Source: JANQMY01 sp965228775 (lineage in GTDB: Bacteria > Pseudomonadota > Alphaproteobacteria > JANQMY01). Taken from it: 64,000 nt of DNA. Below are positions 55,235 to 63,937 of the stretch, piece by piece. The position numbers and the translations under genes were made by a program. The stretch is from the NCBI GenBank assembly GCA_965228775.1, contig OZ245840.1, positions 3,224,001 through 3,288,000 of the forward strand, given 5' to 3'. The first letter of the stretch is position 1. The number at the start of each line of letters is the position of its first letter. The notes below the pieces were generated by a model that was given only the letters and a program-made list of their open reading frames with translations, did no database searches and was not told the origin of the DNA.

Positions 55235-56377
55235 ATGGGCATTCCAATAATGCAGGCCGTGCGTGTCGGCGCTTACCTCATGAAGCAAAAGCTGACCGGT
55301 CGAAAGCGGTTTCCGCTGGTTCTGATGTTGGAGCCACTTTTCCAGTGCAATTTGGCATGCGCCGGTTGCGGCAAGATCGATTTCCCAAAGCCCATTCTTC
55401 AGCGTCGCCTGTCGGCAAAAGAATGTCTTGAAGCCGTAGATGAATGTGGTGCGCCGCTGGTGGCGATCCCGGGTGGTGAACCTCTCATCCATGATGAAAT
55501 TGGGGAAATTGTTGAAGGCATCGTCGCGCGCAAGAAATATGTCTCCTTGTGCACCAACGCCATTCTGCTGGAAAAGAAGATTCATCTCTTCAAACCGTCG
55601 CCGTTTCTTTTCTTCTCGGTTCACTTGGATGGTTTAAAGGAAGAACATGACAAGGCCGTGTGCCGCGACGGTGTGTTCGAGAAAGCGGTGAGCGCCATCA
55701 AGCTTGCGCGTTCAAAAGGCTTCCGGGTCAATGTGAACGCGACCATTTTCGATGGGGCTGACCCCAAGCGGTTGGCAGAGTTTCTGGACTATGCCCGCGA
55801 CATGGGGGTAGACGGCATCTCCATAGCCCCGGGTTTTGCGTATGAACGGGCACCGGACACGGAGCACTTCCTCAATCGTCAGAAGACGAAGACGTTGTTC
55901 CGCGAAGTCTTGTCGATCGGCAAGAAGCGCAATTGGCCGTTGAACCATTCGACTCACTATCTGGACTTCTTGGCCGGGAACCAAAACTACAAATGCACGC
56001 CTTGGGGCATGCCCACACGCAACATCTTCGGCTGGCAGCGTCCGTGTTACCTTTTGGGTGAAGGCTATGCGGATACGTTCGAAGAGCTCATGGAAACCAC
56101 GGAATGGGATCAATACGGCACTGGGAACTATGAAAAGTGCTCCGATTGCATGGCCCATTGCGGCTACGAGCCCACTGCTGCCATGGATGCATTGAACAAT
56201 CCGCTGAAAACCATGTGGCTGGGCATTCGTGGCCCGCGCACGACCGGTCCAATGGCGCCGGAAATCGACATCACAAATGCACGGCCTGCAATCGACGTGC
56301 ATGAGCAGATCGTCGAAGAACAGCTCGAGATTGCGAAGCAGAAAAACGAGGCCGAGCGCCAAACCGAAGCGGCTTGA
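55235..56377 (+). CDS. hpnH: adenosyl-hopene transferase (radical SAM)
   Basis: HpnH adds the adenosyl group to hopene, the first step of side-chain extended hopanoids. The 380-residue protein starts GIPIMQAVRVGAYLMKQKL and the SAM cluster is CNLACAGC in FQCNLACAGCGKIDFPKP. LGIRGPRTTGPMAPEIDITNARPAI is a recognisable C-terminal block. The ATG at 55235 follows AGGAGA. No other hpn genes are in the window. Confidence 0.93.
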   Translation: MGIPIMQAVRVGAYLMKQKLTGRKRFPLVLMLEPLFQCNLACAGCGKIDFPKPILQRRLSAKECLEAVDECGAPLVAIPGGEPLIHDEIGEIVEGIVARKKYVSLCTNAILLEKKIHLFKPSPFLFFSVHLDGLKEEHDKAVCRDGVFEKAVSAIKLARSKGFRVNVNATIFDGADPKRLAEFLDYARDMGVDGISIAPGFAYERAPDTEHFLNRQKTKTLFREVLSIGKKRNWPLNHSTHYLDFLAGNQNYKCTPWGMPTRNIFGWQRPCYLLGEGYADTFEELMETTEWDQYGTGNYEKCSDCMAHCGYEPTAAMDALNNPLKTMWLGIRGPRTTGPMAPEIDITNARPAIDVHEQIVEEQLEIAKQKNEAERQTEAA

Positions 56378-56464
56378 TGATTTAGCGCCTAGCCTCTCGC
56401 TCCCCCGGCCCAACCACCCAGTGCGACCTATTTCTTTCAGAAATAGTCGCACCCTTTCTTTGTC

Positions 56465-56509
56465 GCGTTTCCGGACGGCGAACCGGAAGTCCATTTTGCC
56501 TGGAAACGC
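56465..56509. repeat. palindromic repeat GCGTTTCC..GGAAACGC (copy 3)
   Basis: GCGTTTCCGGACGGCGAACCGG at the start and TGGAAACGC at the end, nearly the same as the copy at 11985. It lies in a 207-base gap between hpnH and the HerA-like gene with nothing else noted. Confidence 0.8.
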
Positions 56510-56584
56510 TTGCGGTTACCCTTCGGGTGGTTGGCCAAAGTCGATATTGAGGGAGCGGGTGGCTAGGTCAACAATACCAAATCA

Positions 56585-58060
56585 CTATCTTTTCGTCTTT
56601 CCACGGAACAAATTGCCAAGCACGCCGCGTACAAGTTCGCGTGTGAGGGTCGATCCCAATGTGCGGGCCACTTGTTTGGCCAGTGTTTCGCCAACGGACT
56701 GACGCCGGGAAGAGCGGGCACGTGCCTTCGGCTTCTTCTTGACCTGTTTCAGGCTCTCTTCCACGTCCTCTTCCGCTTTTTGCGCACGCGCTTGCAGAAG
56801 CTCGTGGGCTGATTTGCGGTCGATCCGTTCTTCATATTGTCCGTAGACGTCGCTTGATAGAATGATGGCCTTTCGCTCTTCTCGCTTGGCGGGTCCCATT
56901 CGGGATGCAGGTGGGCGGATCAACGTGCGGTCAACCATTGAGGGGCGGCCCTTCTTCTCCAGGGTCGAGACCAATGCCTCGCCAATCCCTAAATCGGGAA
57001 TGACGTCTGCCGCTTTGTATTTTGGGTTCTGGCGGAACGTCTCGCCTACGGCTTTGACCGCCTTTTTGTCTTTCGGTGTAAAGGCCCGCAAGGCATGTTG
57101 AACTTTGTTGCCCAATTGACCCAGCACACTTTCCGGAACGTCCAATGGGCTTTGTGTCACGAAATAGATTCCCACTGCTTTTGACCGGATCAACCGGACC
57201 ATCTGTTCAATTTTCTCCAGCAAGGCCGGCGGCGCATCTTTGAACAACAAATGGGCTTCGTCGAAAAAGAAGACGAGCTTCGGTTTGTCCAGGTCGCCCA
57301 CCTCCGGCAGTTGTTCGAACAGCTCTGACAGCAACCATAGTAAGAAGGTTGCATAGAGTTTCGGGTTCAGCATCAAATCGTCTGCTGCAAGAATATTGAT
57401 GTGGCCGCGGCCTTTGGAATCGGTGCGCATGAGATCGCTGAGGTCGAAGGCAGGCTCGCCGAAGAATTTCTTGCCGCCTTGGTCTTCCAACGACAAAAGG
57501 CGCCGTTGGATTGCACCAACAGAGGCAGTTGAGACATTGCCATAGGCCAAAGAGATGTCTTTGGCGTTTTCGCCGACGAACCGCAAAATCGCCCGCAAAT
57601 CTTTGAGGTCGAGCAAAAGCATCCCTTCGTCATCGGCAACCCGGAACGCAATATCTAGAACGCCTGATTGTGTGTCGTTCAGGTTCATCAACCTGGAAAG
57701 CAGAAGCGGTCCCATTTCCGAAACCGTTGTGCGAATGGGATGGCCTTTCTTGCCGAACAGATCCCAAAATACGGTGGGCGCGCCGTTGAACTCATAAGGG
57801 TCCAAGCCGATCTTCTCAGCACGCTCAAACAGAAAGTCTTTCGGTTCGCCGGGCTGACTGATGCCGGATAGGTCTCCTTTGATGTCGGCGGCAAAAACAG
57901 GAACACCTGCATCGGAAAAACCTTGAGCCATGATTTGTAGGGTGACGGTTTTGCCTGTTCCGGTCGCACCGGTCACCAGCCCGTGCCGGTTTGCGTATTT
58001 CAGGGCCAGTGATTGGGGCTTCTCGCCCGCGCCTAAGAAGATTGATGTGGGATCCGTCAT
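56585..58060 (-). CDS. HerA-like ATPase of the DUF853/YjgR type
   Basis: A 491-residue P-loop ATPase. GATGTGKTVTLQ is the Walker A, LVFFFDEAHLLF the Walker B with sensor, and SPLDVPESVLGQLGNKVQHALRA the HerA-type C-terminal block. The tail is a charged low-complexity region (KQVKKKPKARARSSRRQ). The function of this family is not established. Divergent from the next gene. Confidence 0.9.
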   Translation of the reverse strand: MTDPTSIFLGAGEKPQSLALKYANRHGLVTGATGTGKTVTLQIMAQGFSDAGVPVFAADIKGDLSGISQPGEPKDFLFERAEKIGLDPYEFNGAPTVFWDLFGKKGHPIRTTVSEMGPLLLSRLMNLNDTQSGVLDIAFRVADDEGMLLLDLKDLRAILRFVGENAKDISLAYGNVSTASVGAIQRRLLSLEDQGGKKFFGEPAFDLSDLMRTDSKGRGHINILAADDLMLNPKLYATFLLWLLSELFEQLPEVGDLDKPKLVFFFDEAHLLFKDAPPALLEKIEQMVRLIRSKAVGIYFVTQSPLDVPESVLGQLGNKVQHALRAFTPKDKKAVKAVGETFRQNPKYKAADVIPDLGIGEALVSTLEKKGRPSMVDRTLIRPPASRMGPAKREERKAIILSSDVYGQYEERIDRKSAHELLQARAQKAEEDVEESLKQVKKKPKARARSSRRQSVGETLAKQVARTLGSTLTRELVRGVLGNLFRGKTKR

Positions 58061-58159
58061 GAAGGCTCGCTAATTCGTCAAAAATATCATTTAGCTTAAG
58101 ATTTTTTGGTTGCAGTCGTCCCGTCGTTATAACAGGGTTGGCGGAACAGTGAGGCGAAA

Positions 58160-58561
58160 ATGGAAGAACTGATTCAAAGATTGGTTTCCGGGTTGGGTAT
58201 CGACGATGGTGTTGCAAACCAGTTTGTAGGCACCGTCCTTAATCTGCTCAAGGAGAATGTGGATACCGCACAATTCGAACAATTGATGGCGCTGTTGCCG
58301 GGGGCTGCTGCGTTGCTGCAAGGGGCATCGGATACTTCCGGTTCCGGCGGCGGCTTGCTGGGTGGTCTTGCCGGGTCGATCGGCAAAAGCTTAGGCGGCG
58401 ATCTGGGCTCGGCCATTGAAGGGTTCGGCGCGCTTTCCGACACCGGATTGGATCCGTCTCAATTTGGTCAGGCCACGGAGATTTTCGGAAGTTTTGTCAA
58501 CGAAAAAGGGGGCGGCGATTTGGCGTCCACACTTTTGCAGTCTCTTTCCGGAATGAAGTGA
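58160..58561 (+). CDS. small protein resembling DUF2780
   Basis: A 133-residue acidic protein with an N-terminal helical block (MEELIQRLVSGLGIDDGVANQFVGTVLNLLKENV) and a Gly/Ser-rich middle (SGSGGGLLGGLAGSIGKSLGGDLG), resembling DUF2780 proteins. No signal peptide seen. Role unknown. The next gene follows 60 bases later on the same strand. Confidence 0.65.
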   Translation: MEELIQRLVSGLGIDDGVANQFVGTVLNLLKENVDTAQFEQLMALLPGAAALLQGASDTSGSGGGLLGGLAGSIGKSLGGDLGSAIEGFGALSDTGLDPSQFGQATEIFGSFVNEKGGGDLASTLLQSLSGMK

Positions 58562-58621
58562 TTTTGATGGAACCCCAGGTTCCCACCGTCCCCCGCACAG
58601 AAATGAACAAAGGATATTTTT

Positions 58622-59029
58622 ATGGCGTACAAAATTGACGAGATCGAAGGCATTGGCCCTGCGTACAAAGAGAAGTTGAATGGGGCTGGTATCGAAACCA
58701 CCGACAATTTGCTGGAAACCTGTGGTGACAAAAAGGGCCGCGCCGCATTGGCGGAAAAGACCGGGCTCAGCGAAGGCCAAATTCTGAAATGGACCAATAT
58801 GGCCGACCTCATGCGCATCTCGGGTGTCGGCGAAGAATATTCGGAGCTTCTTGAGGCGGCGGGCGTCGACACGGTGAAAGAGTTGCGTAATCGCAACGCT
58901 GAGAATTTGGCCGCCAAAATGGCCGAAGTGAATGAGGAAAAGAAACTCACTCGGGCAGTGCCGTCCACCTCCCAGGTGGAAAAGTGGGTGGAACAGGCAA
59001 AGACCCTCGATCCAAAGATTACCTATTAG
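58622..59029 (+). CDS. DUF4332 helix-hairpin-helix protein
   Basis: A 135-residue protein with a tandem helix-hairpin-helix pattern: MAYKIDEIEGIGPAYKEKLNGAGIETTDNLLETC, then LMRISGVGEEYSELLEAAGVDTVKELRNRN. DUF4332 proteins of this kind are of unknown function but their HhH repeats fit nucleic-acid or protein binding. AAAGGATA precedes the ATG. Confidence 0.87.
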   Translation: MAYKIDEIEGIGPAYKEKLNGAGIETTDNLLETCGDKKGRAALAEKTGLSEGQILKWTNMADLMRISGVGEEYSELLEAAGVDTVKELRNRNAENLAAKMAEVNEEKKLTRAVPSTSQVEKWVEQAKTLDPKITY

Positions 59030-59404
59030 CCGCCGTTTTTAAGGCCGGCAGTAAAAAGAAGCAGACTGGTTGGGCCCACTATTTAAGGTCCGCCGGTACC
59101 TCCGGCGTGAAGGGCGTGGATTCGGCGTTATCGAAACGCGAGTCGGGTACGGCCCTCTAAACATGCGGTTGTTGGTTAAAAAACGGCTGAAAACTGCGGG
59201 TCTACGTGCTTCATTTTTTCGTAACAAAAATGCAACACTTGAGCTTAACCATGCTGTTTGGGCCTTCCGGTATTCCGCCATTCCGCTTATTATTAAGGTT
59301 ACATCAGGGGTGAGCCTGTGCGCTTGGCTGGCTACAGATGAGGGAGGGTCCGTTGATCAGAAGGCCCTCAAATTTCGAAAAGTTAGGGAAATAGGGCAAA
59401 AGCT
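59030..59404. other. long intergenic gap before the OmpA gene
   Basis: No credible gene. A GCCGCCGTTTTTAAGGCCGGCAG-like patch near 59031 and a CGCCGGTACCTCCGGCG stem near 59090 are weak hairpins. The rest is moderately AT-rich and must hold the ompA promoter and leader; I cannot assign its elements. A 112-residue plus-strand ORF inside lacks any protein-like feature. Confidence 0.6.
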
Positions 59405-60439
59405 ATGACTTTGAAACGCGTTTTCCTCGCGGCGCTTGTTGCGGGTGGGATGATTGGAACGGCAGCCGCTGAAGAACGCCCAACGGGCTTCTACCTGAGT
59501 GGTGGTGGCGGTGCCAATTTCTTGGATGACGACAATATTCCGAACATTTTGGGCGGAACGGCTCGTCACGATATTGCTTATGAATCGGGGTGGCTTGGTA
59601 TTGGTGCCCTTGGCTACAAGTTTGACGAAACTTTGAGAGTTGAAGTTGAGCTTGGCTATCGGGACAATAACATTCAGGGCGTGAGCTCGCTTCCGGTGTT
59701 ACCAACCGCGGTGACCAGCAGCAGCGACGTGACTGCATTCTCGCAATTGGTAAACTTCATTTTCGACATTCCGCTCTCTGAGCGTATGGATCTCAGTGTC
59801 GGCGGTGGTGTCGGTGGTGCTTTGGTTGACGCAACCATCGCCATTCCGGGCACGACGGCTTTGAGTGATGACGAATATGGTTTCGCCTATCAGGCATTGG
59901 CTGGTTTTAACTACCAGCTGTTCCCACGGTGGCAGGCTTTTACAGAATATCGCTACTTCGCCACAGCCGGCAGCGACTTGTCACCTACCTTGGCAAGCGC
60001 GAATGATGTTGAAGTCGACTACGACTCACACTCTGCGGTGATCGGCCTGCGCTACTACTTCAACGACCCTGCACCGGCTCCTGCGCCGGCACCGGTCGTC
60101 CAAACCGACATTGGTCCTTGGATCGTTTTCTTTGACTTCGATAAGTCCAACATCCGTCCGGATGCAGCAGCAACGATCTCAACGGCAGTAGCTCAAGCGA
60201 CAGAAGCTGAAACACTTCGCTTCCGTGTGACGGGCCACACCGATACGGTTGGTTCTTCCGCCTACAACGATGCTCTGTCTCTCCGCCGTGCTGAAGCGGT
60301 TAAGGGCGAGTTGATCCGTCTTGGTGTACCTGCAGACGAAATCGTGATCTCTGGCGCAGGCTTTGGCGACCCGCTGGTCTCCACGGGCCCTGGCGTTCGT
60401 GAACAGCAGAACCGCCGTGCAGTGATCGAAATTCCTTAA
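59405..60439 (+). CDS. OmpA-family outer membrane protein
   Basis: A 344-residue protein. A signal peptide (MTLKRVFLAALVAGGMIGTAAAE) is followed by an eight-stranded barrel (FYLSGGGGANFLDDD ... YRYFATAG), an Ala/Pro linker (APAPAPAPVV), and an OmpA-like peptidoglycan domain with FFDFDKSNIRPDAAATI and TDTVGSSAYNDALSLRRAEAVK, whose Asp and Arg bind peptidoglycan. Probably an abundant structural porin; codon use is very regular. Confidence 0.95.
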   Translation: MTLKRVFLAALVAGGMIGTAAAEERPTGFYLSGGGGANFLDDDNIPNILGGTARHDIAYESGWLGIGALGYKFDETLRVEVELGYRDNNIQGVSSLPVLPTAVTSSSDVTAFSQLVNFIFDIPLSERMDLSVGGGVGGALVDATIAIPGTTALSDDEYGFAYQALAGFNYQLFPRWQAFTEYRYFATAGSDLSPTLASANDVEVDYDSHSAVIGLRYYFNDPAPAPAPAPVVQTDIGPWIVFFDFDKSNIRPDAAATISTAVAQATEAETLRFRVTGHTDTVGSSAYNDALSLRRAEAVKGELIRLGVPADEIVISGAGFGDPLVSTGPGVREQQNRRAVIEIP

Positions 60440-60461
60440 GTCGATTAGAACTTACCTAGAG

Positions 60462-60492
60462 AAAAAGGCGCTGAATTTTCAGCGCCTTTTTT
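60462..60492 (+). terminator. rho-independent terminator after ompA-type gene
   Basis: Fourteen-base stem AAAAAGGCGCTGAA/TTCAGCGCCTTTTT with a two-base loop and a further T-run; 23 bases after the stop. It also serves the convergent 60533 gene, as the A-rich arm reads as a T-run on the other strand. Confidence 0.9.
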
Positions 60493-60532
60493 GTTGCCTG
60501 TCGTTTGAGAATTCTGTGAGCAGCGGTTGCTT

Positions 60533-61243
60533 TTACGGCGCGCCGCCACCCCTAACAGGCCGGACGACTGTTTCGCCGCCGCCACCGCCGAAGATGCCTC
60601 CGATACGGCCAACAACGCCACGTTCCTCCTCACCGGAAGCATTCTCAGTATCTGTTTTGGCGGGCGCGGCAGCGACCTCTACCAACGGGAAAACCTGTTC
60701 CTGCTGCGGTTCCGTTCCGAACAAGAGCGGATGGGTTGTGGCACCGTCACGTTCCTTCAGCGCGGCCAACTTCACCAGAGGTTTGCTTTTGCACGCGCTA
60801 TATCCGTGGGAATCGCCAAGAGGCTGTTGGCGGACGAAAGCCACCATGTCATTGCCATTCTTGCCGATCGTGTTCTCGAACACATAGGCTGCGTTCTGAC
60901 AGAAGCGCGCTTTGTCCTTATTGCTTCGTTGAGAAGAGGCATTGGCGAGTTGGGTATCAAAGCTGTCCAACTGGCTGATAGCCCGCCCACGGTAAATTCG
61001 TCTGAAAGTGCGTTTGATGCCTTGATAGGCACCTGTCAGATCGCCTTTGAAGGAATTCACAAAGGTGTTGTAGCGGTCGCTTTCACCGCATGTGAGCGCG
61101 GCCACCATGAGTTCTGTTTGAATGACGCGTACTTCCAAGTCTTCGCGCTCGCTATGCGCAACGCAGTTTGCTGCAGCTGCCGGCGTGGCCATGTAGCCTA
61201 TGGCAAGCGACCCCAGCAGGATCTGTTTAAGCCCCAATGACAT
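60533..61243 (-). CDS. secreted four-Cys protein, paralogue A
   Basis: A 236-residue protein with a signal peptide (about 1-25, ending AAAA). Four mature cysteines at 27, 52, 115 and 151 match the spacing of the next gene exactly. Shared blocks are IQTELMVAALTC, RYNTFVNSF, QLANASSQRS, DKARFCQNA and HGYSAC. A Gly-rich C-terminal tail (GRIGGIFGGGGGETVVRPVRGGG) is not in paralogue B. The family is unrecognised; periplasmic or surface location is likely. Confidence 0.75.
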   Translation of the reverse strand: MSLGLKQILLGSLAIGYMATPAAAANCVAHSEREDLEVRVIQTELMVAALTCGESDRYNTFVNSFKGDLTGAYQGIKRTFRRIYRGRAISQLDSFDTQLANASSQRSNKDKARFCQNAAYVFENTIGKNGNDMVAFVRQQPLGDSHGYSACKSKPLVKLAALKERDGATTHPLLFGTEPQQEQVFPLVEVAAAPAKTDTENASGEEERGVVGRIGGIFGGGGGETVVRPVRGGGAP

Positions 61244-61352
61244 GATTTTGCCCTTTGTATCTTACGCAATCGACTTTCTTATTTTGGAATGAGTATGAAG
61301 TGCGCTGCTTGGGTTAGGCAAGCGGAATGATGAGCAAATTTTCTTGACGGGG

Positions 61353-61379
61353 CCGTAGCGCTCAATGAGCGCTACGGCA
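61353..61379. other. perfect hairpin after paralogue B
   Basis: Twelve-base perfect arms GCCGTAGCGCTC/GAGCGCTACGGC with a three-base loop AAT, 13 bases downstream of paralogue B (minus strand). No T-run follows on either strand, so it is called a stem of uncertain role rather than a terminator. Confidence 0.6.
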
Positions 61380-61391
61380 AAACGTCAGGAT

Positions 61392-61973
61392 TTAGTTACT
61401 GTTTTTCTTGAAGAAGGAGAAACGCGACCGGCCCGGCTTGTCCCGAGGCGTGGGGGCTTTAGCGTCGCGCTGACAGGCTTTCAGCCCGTGGGTTTGTGCG
61501 GCATCAACCGTCTGTACGTATGAGGTCAGATCAACGCCGCCTGGTTTCAACGTCGCGTTGAAAATCTCTTTTGCATTAGCGCAGAATGAAGCTTTGTCTT
61601 GAGCACTGCGCAGCGACGATGCGTTGGCCAGTTTTGTCATGAACGAATTCAGCTCGGTTTCGGCGCCGCGCGCATTGGTGCGCTTGAAGTAGCCTGAAAT
61701 ATCCGTATGGCTTTCCATGAGCTGCGGCCGGTAGGATTTAACAAAAGCGTTGTAGCGAGCGGCTTCATTACAGGTAAGCGCAGCAACCATAAGCTCTGTC
61801 TGCAAGGTGCGCGTCTGCAGCGAAATGTCCTCTTTCGGACTCACACAGTCCGCCGCGAGTGCCGGGGATGTTGTCAAGGCGAGCCAAGACGTGGCCGCAA
61901 TTGTGGTTGTGGCAGCGGCTTTCAAATAGGCCCGCAATCCACTCTTCTTTTCACTATGAATCCAGATGGTCAT
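61392..61973 (-). CDS. secreted four-Cys protein, paralogue B
   Basis: A 193-residue protein with an N-terminal export signal of about 40 residues ending SPALAA. Cysteines at 43, 68, 131 and 167 have the same spacings (25, 63, 36) as paralogue A. Blocks LQTELMVAALTC, RYNAFVKSY, TKLANASSLRS, DKASFCANA and THGLKAC are shared. The C-terminus is short and basic (PGRSRFSFFKKNSN). It has no known family. Tandem duplication with paralogue A is likely. Confidence 0.75.
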   Translation of the reverse strand: MTIWIHSEKKSGLRAYLKAAATTTIAATSWLALTTSPALAADCVSPKEDISLQTRTLQTELMVAALTCNEAARYNAFVKSYRPQLMESHTDISGYFKRTNARGAETELNSFMTKLANASSLRSAQDKASFCANAKEIFNATLKPGGVDLTSYVQTVDAAQTHGLKACQRDAKAPTPRDKPGRSRFSFFKKNSN

Positions 61974-62259
61974 TTCGAAACGCCTCCTAAACTGAAACGG
62001 CCGGCTTATCCTGATTGCCGGGCGCTCATCCTGTTTTTGACGGCGCAGTCGAGAGACCGAAATACTATGGGGTGGAGTTTATGCCCGCAGTCTACGGCAT
62101 TTTTATGCTCTGTAGGCAGATGAATAGCCCGTTGCCCCACAGCGCAAGACATGCCTGCACCGCTACAAGAGCAATCTGCGCTTATTCTTTTAACGGGTGG
62201 TAAAACGTAAAGATGTCGCTAAATGCGATAAAAAGTGTACGGACTAATTGCTGATCGGC

Positions 62260-63258
62260 CTATGTTAGTAGCGTATCCCGATAAGCAAATAAGCCTGGCG
62301 CGCCGCCGGTATGGACGAATAAAATTTTATCGTTCTGTGTGAACACGCCTTTGCGGCACATGTCAAAGAGGCCCGCCATGGCTTTGCCTGTGTAAACCGG
62401 ATCCAGCAGAATGCCTTCTGTTTGAAAAGTTTTCAGGACGGCCTCTTTCATGGGGGTGGTGGGCAGGCCATATCCTTCGCCGACGACGCCTTGGACGAAT
62501 TCAAGGTCAGGGGGTTCGCCAATGCCTAAAGTTTGACACACATTTTCCAAGAATTTTCCAAGTCGCGTTTCGAACGCTATCGCCGACTTGTCATATACGT
62601 TGACGCCAAGAATACGGGTCGTCGCAGCTAATGGGGCGAAGCCAATGGACAGTCCGGCTTGCGTGCCGCCGGTGGCGGAAGCACTTACCACCGCATCAAA
62701 GACCAGGTCTTGAGCATTGGCCTGTTCAATCGTTTCAATAGCGGCGCTTACATACCCCAGAACGCCTTCAGGTGAAGAGCCGCCAGCCGGGATAACGTAG
62801 ACAGATTTGTCTTGCGCTTGAAATGTGTCATTCAGCGATCTGAACTTGGTGCCCGCTTCCTCGGTCGTTCGAACAACATGGAGAGAGGCCATGCTTAACC
62901 CATCAAGCATGAAGTTGCCGGAACTGCGATAAGCGGGTTCGTCGTGAGGGACAATGTCTGTCAAAATGGCATGACACTCAAGACCGGTTCGGGCGCAGGC
63001 CGCAATGGTTTGACGGACATGGTTGGACTGCAGGGCGCCGAAAGTGACAACGACATCAGCGTTTTGTTGCCGGGCATCGGCCAACAAGAATTCGAGCTTT
63101 CGGGTTTTATTGCCGCCAAATGCCAGCCCGGTGCAATCGTCCCGCTTGATCCAGATTTCCGGTCCCTTCAGAAATTCGCTCAACCGGTCCAGCCGTTCTA
63201 GGGGCGTTGGAAAGTGTCCAAGAGGCAGTCTAGGAAAATGATCGAGGTCGAGTGTCAT
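62260..63258 (-). CDS. D-cysteine desulfhydrase / ACC deaminase-family PLP enzyme
   Basis: A 332-residue PLP enzyme. The PLP lysine is in FGGNKTRKLEFLLADARQQ, typical of the ACC deaminase/D-cysteine desulfhydrase group. TFGALQSNHVRQTIAACAR and ASATGGTQAGLSIGF are conserved, as is LDPVYTGKAMAGL. D-cysteine desulfhydrase is more likely than ACC deaminase, but the sequence alone does not decide. It overlaps the TetR gene stop by four bases. Confidence 0.87.
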   Translation of the reverse strand: MTLDLDHFPRLPLGHFPTPLERLDRLSEFLKGPEIWIKRDDCTGLAFGGNKTRKLEFLLADARQQNADVVVTFGALQSNHVRQTIAACARTGLECHAILTDIVPHDEPAYRSSGNFMLDGLSMASLHVVRTTEEAGTKFRSLNDTFQAQDKSVYVIPAGGSSPEGVLGYVSAAIETIEQANAQDLVFDAVVSASATGGTQAGLSIGFAPLAATTRILGVNVYDKSAIAFETRLGKFLENVCQTLGIGEPPDLEFVQGVVGEGYGLPTTPMKEAVLKTFQTEGILLDPVYTGKAMAGLFDMCRKGVFTQNDKILFVHTGGAPGLFAYRDTLLT

Positions 63259-63836
63259 TTGGTTTCGAGTATTTTTGTCACTTGGTCGCGGCAGGCCTGC
63301 AGTGTTTTCTCAGCAAGCTTATCATCGCTGAGGCCCCGCGCAATGGTCAGGCCGCCAACGCATGTGGCGATACATAACAAGCCGCGCGCGTCCAGAGGTT
63401 CCGATGGATTGATCGTGCGGTTGAATTGGCTGGCGAGGTCTTCGATGAACGCCGTGTAGGCATTCTTAGTGGGCCGGTTCGATCGTGCGACATCGACCGA
63501 CAGGGCGGCCATGGTACAGCCTTGTCCGACCACGGTTCGATTTTTGATGTCCAAATAGCCTTCAATAATTTCGAGGGCCTCTTCAATGAGGCCTTGCTGG
63601 GAGTCTCCTTTGCGGCTGGTCATCTTCAAATTGAAGTCATGCTCGCTGTCGACAACAGCCGTGAACAAGTCTTGCTTTGATTTGAAGTATCCATAGAAAC
63701 CGCCCCGCGTGAGGTTTGCCGCCGCCATGATCTGATCGATGCCAACCCCCTCATATCCGTGTTTCCTGAACAAGCGTCCCGCCATGATGATGATTTTGCG
63801 GCGGGTTTCTTCCTTATGTTCGGGGGCATAACGCAT
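63255..63836 (-). CDS. TetR family transcriptional regulator
   Basis: A 193-residue regulator. The helix-turn-helix is ETRRKIIIMAGRLFRKHGYEGVGIDQIMAAANLTRGGFYGYFKSKQDLF. The C-terminal part has cysteines (GQGCTMAALS, LCIATCVGG), seen in some redox or electrophile sensors of this group. It is coupled to the PLP enzyme by an ATGA overlap and is divergent from a GST gene, with an operator-like palindrome between. Confidence 0.92.
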   Translation of the reverse strand: MRYAPEHKEETRRKIIIMAGRLFRKHGYEGVGIDQIMAAANLTRGGFYGYFKSKQDLFTAVVDSEHDFNLKMTSRKGDSQQGLIEEALEIIEGYLDIKNRTVVGQGCTMAALSVDVARSNRPTKNAYTAFIEDLASQFNRTINPSEPLDARGLLCIATCVGGLTIARGLSDDKLAEKTLQACRDQVTKILETK

Positions 63837-63882
63837 GAACTTTCCTCACTTGACACGATCGGTGGGGGCGGCTGTAATGCCA

Positions 63883-63904
63883 TTGCATGTCGATCAACAT
63901 GCAA
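63883..63904. promoter_or_regulatory. TetR operator candidate, TTGCATGT-N6-ACATGCAA
   Basis: Eight-base perfect arms TTGCATGT and ACATGCAA with spacer CGATCA. It lies between the TetR start (63836) and the GST start (63938), so it likely controls both. Confidence 0.75.
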
Positions 63905-63937
63905 TAATAGGATAGGCCAAAAGGTCGGGAGGTCAAG

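Noticed and set aside
59070..59408. 112-residue plus-strand ORF in the gap before the OmpA gene
   Set aside because: No protein-like features and it overlaps the OmpA start; judged as leader sequence.
61353..61379. hairpin as a rho-independent terminator
   Set aside because: No T-run on either strand; recorded as a stem only.
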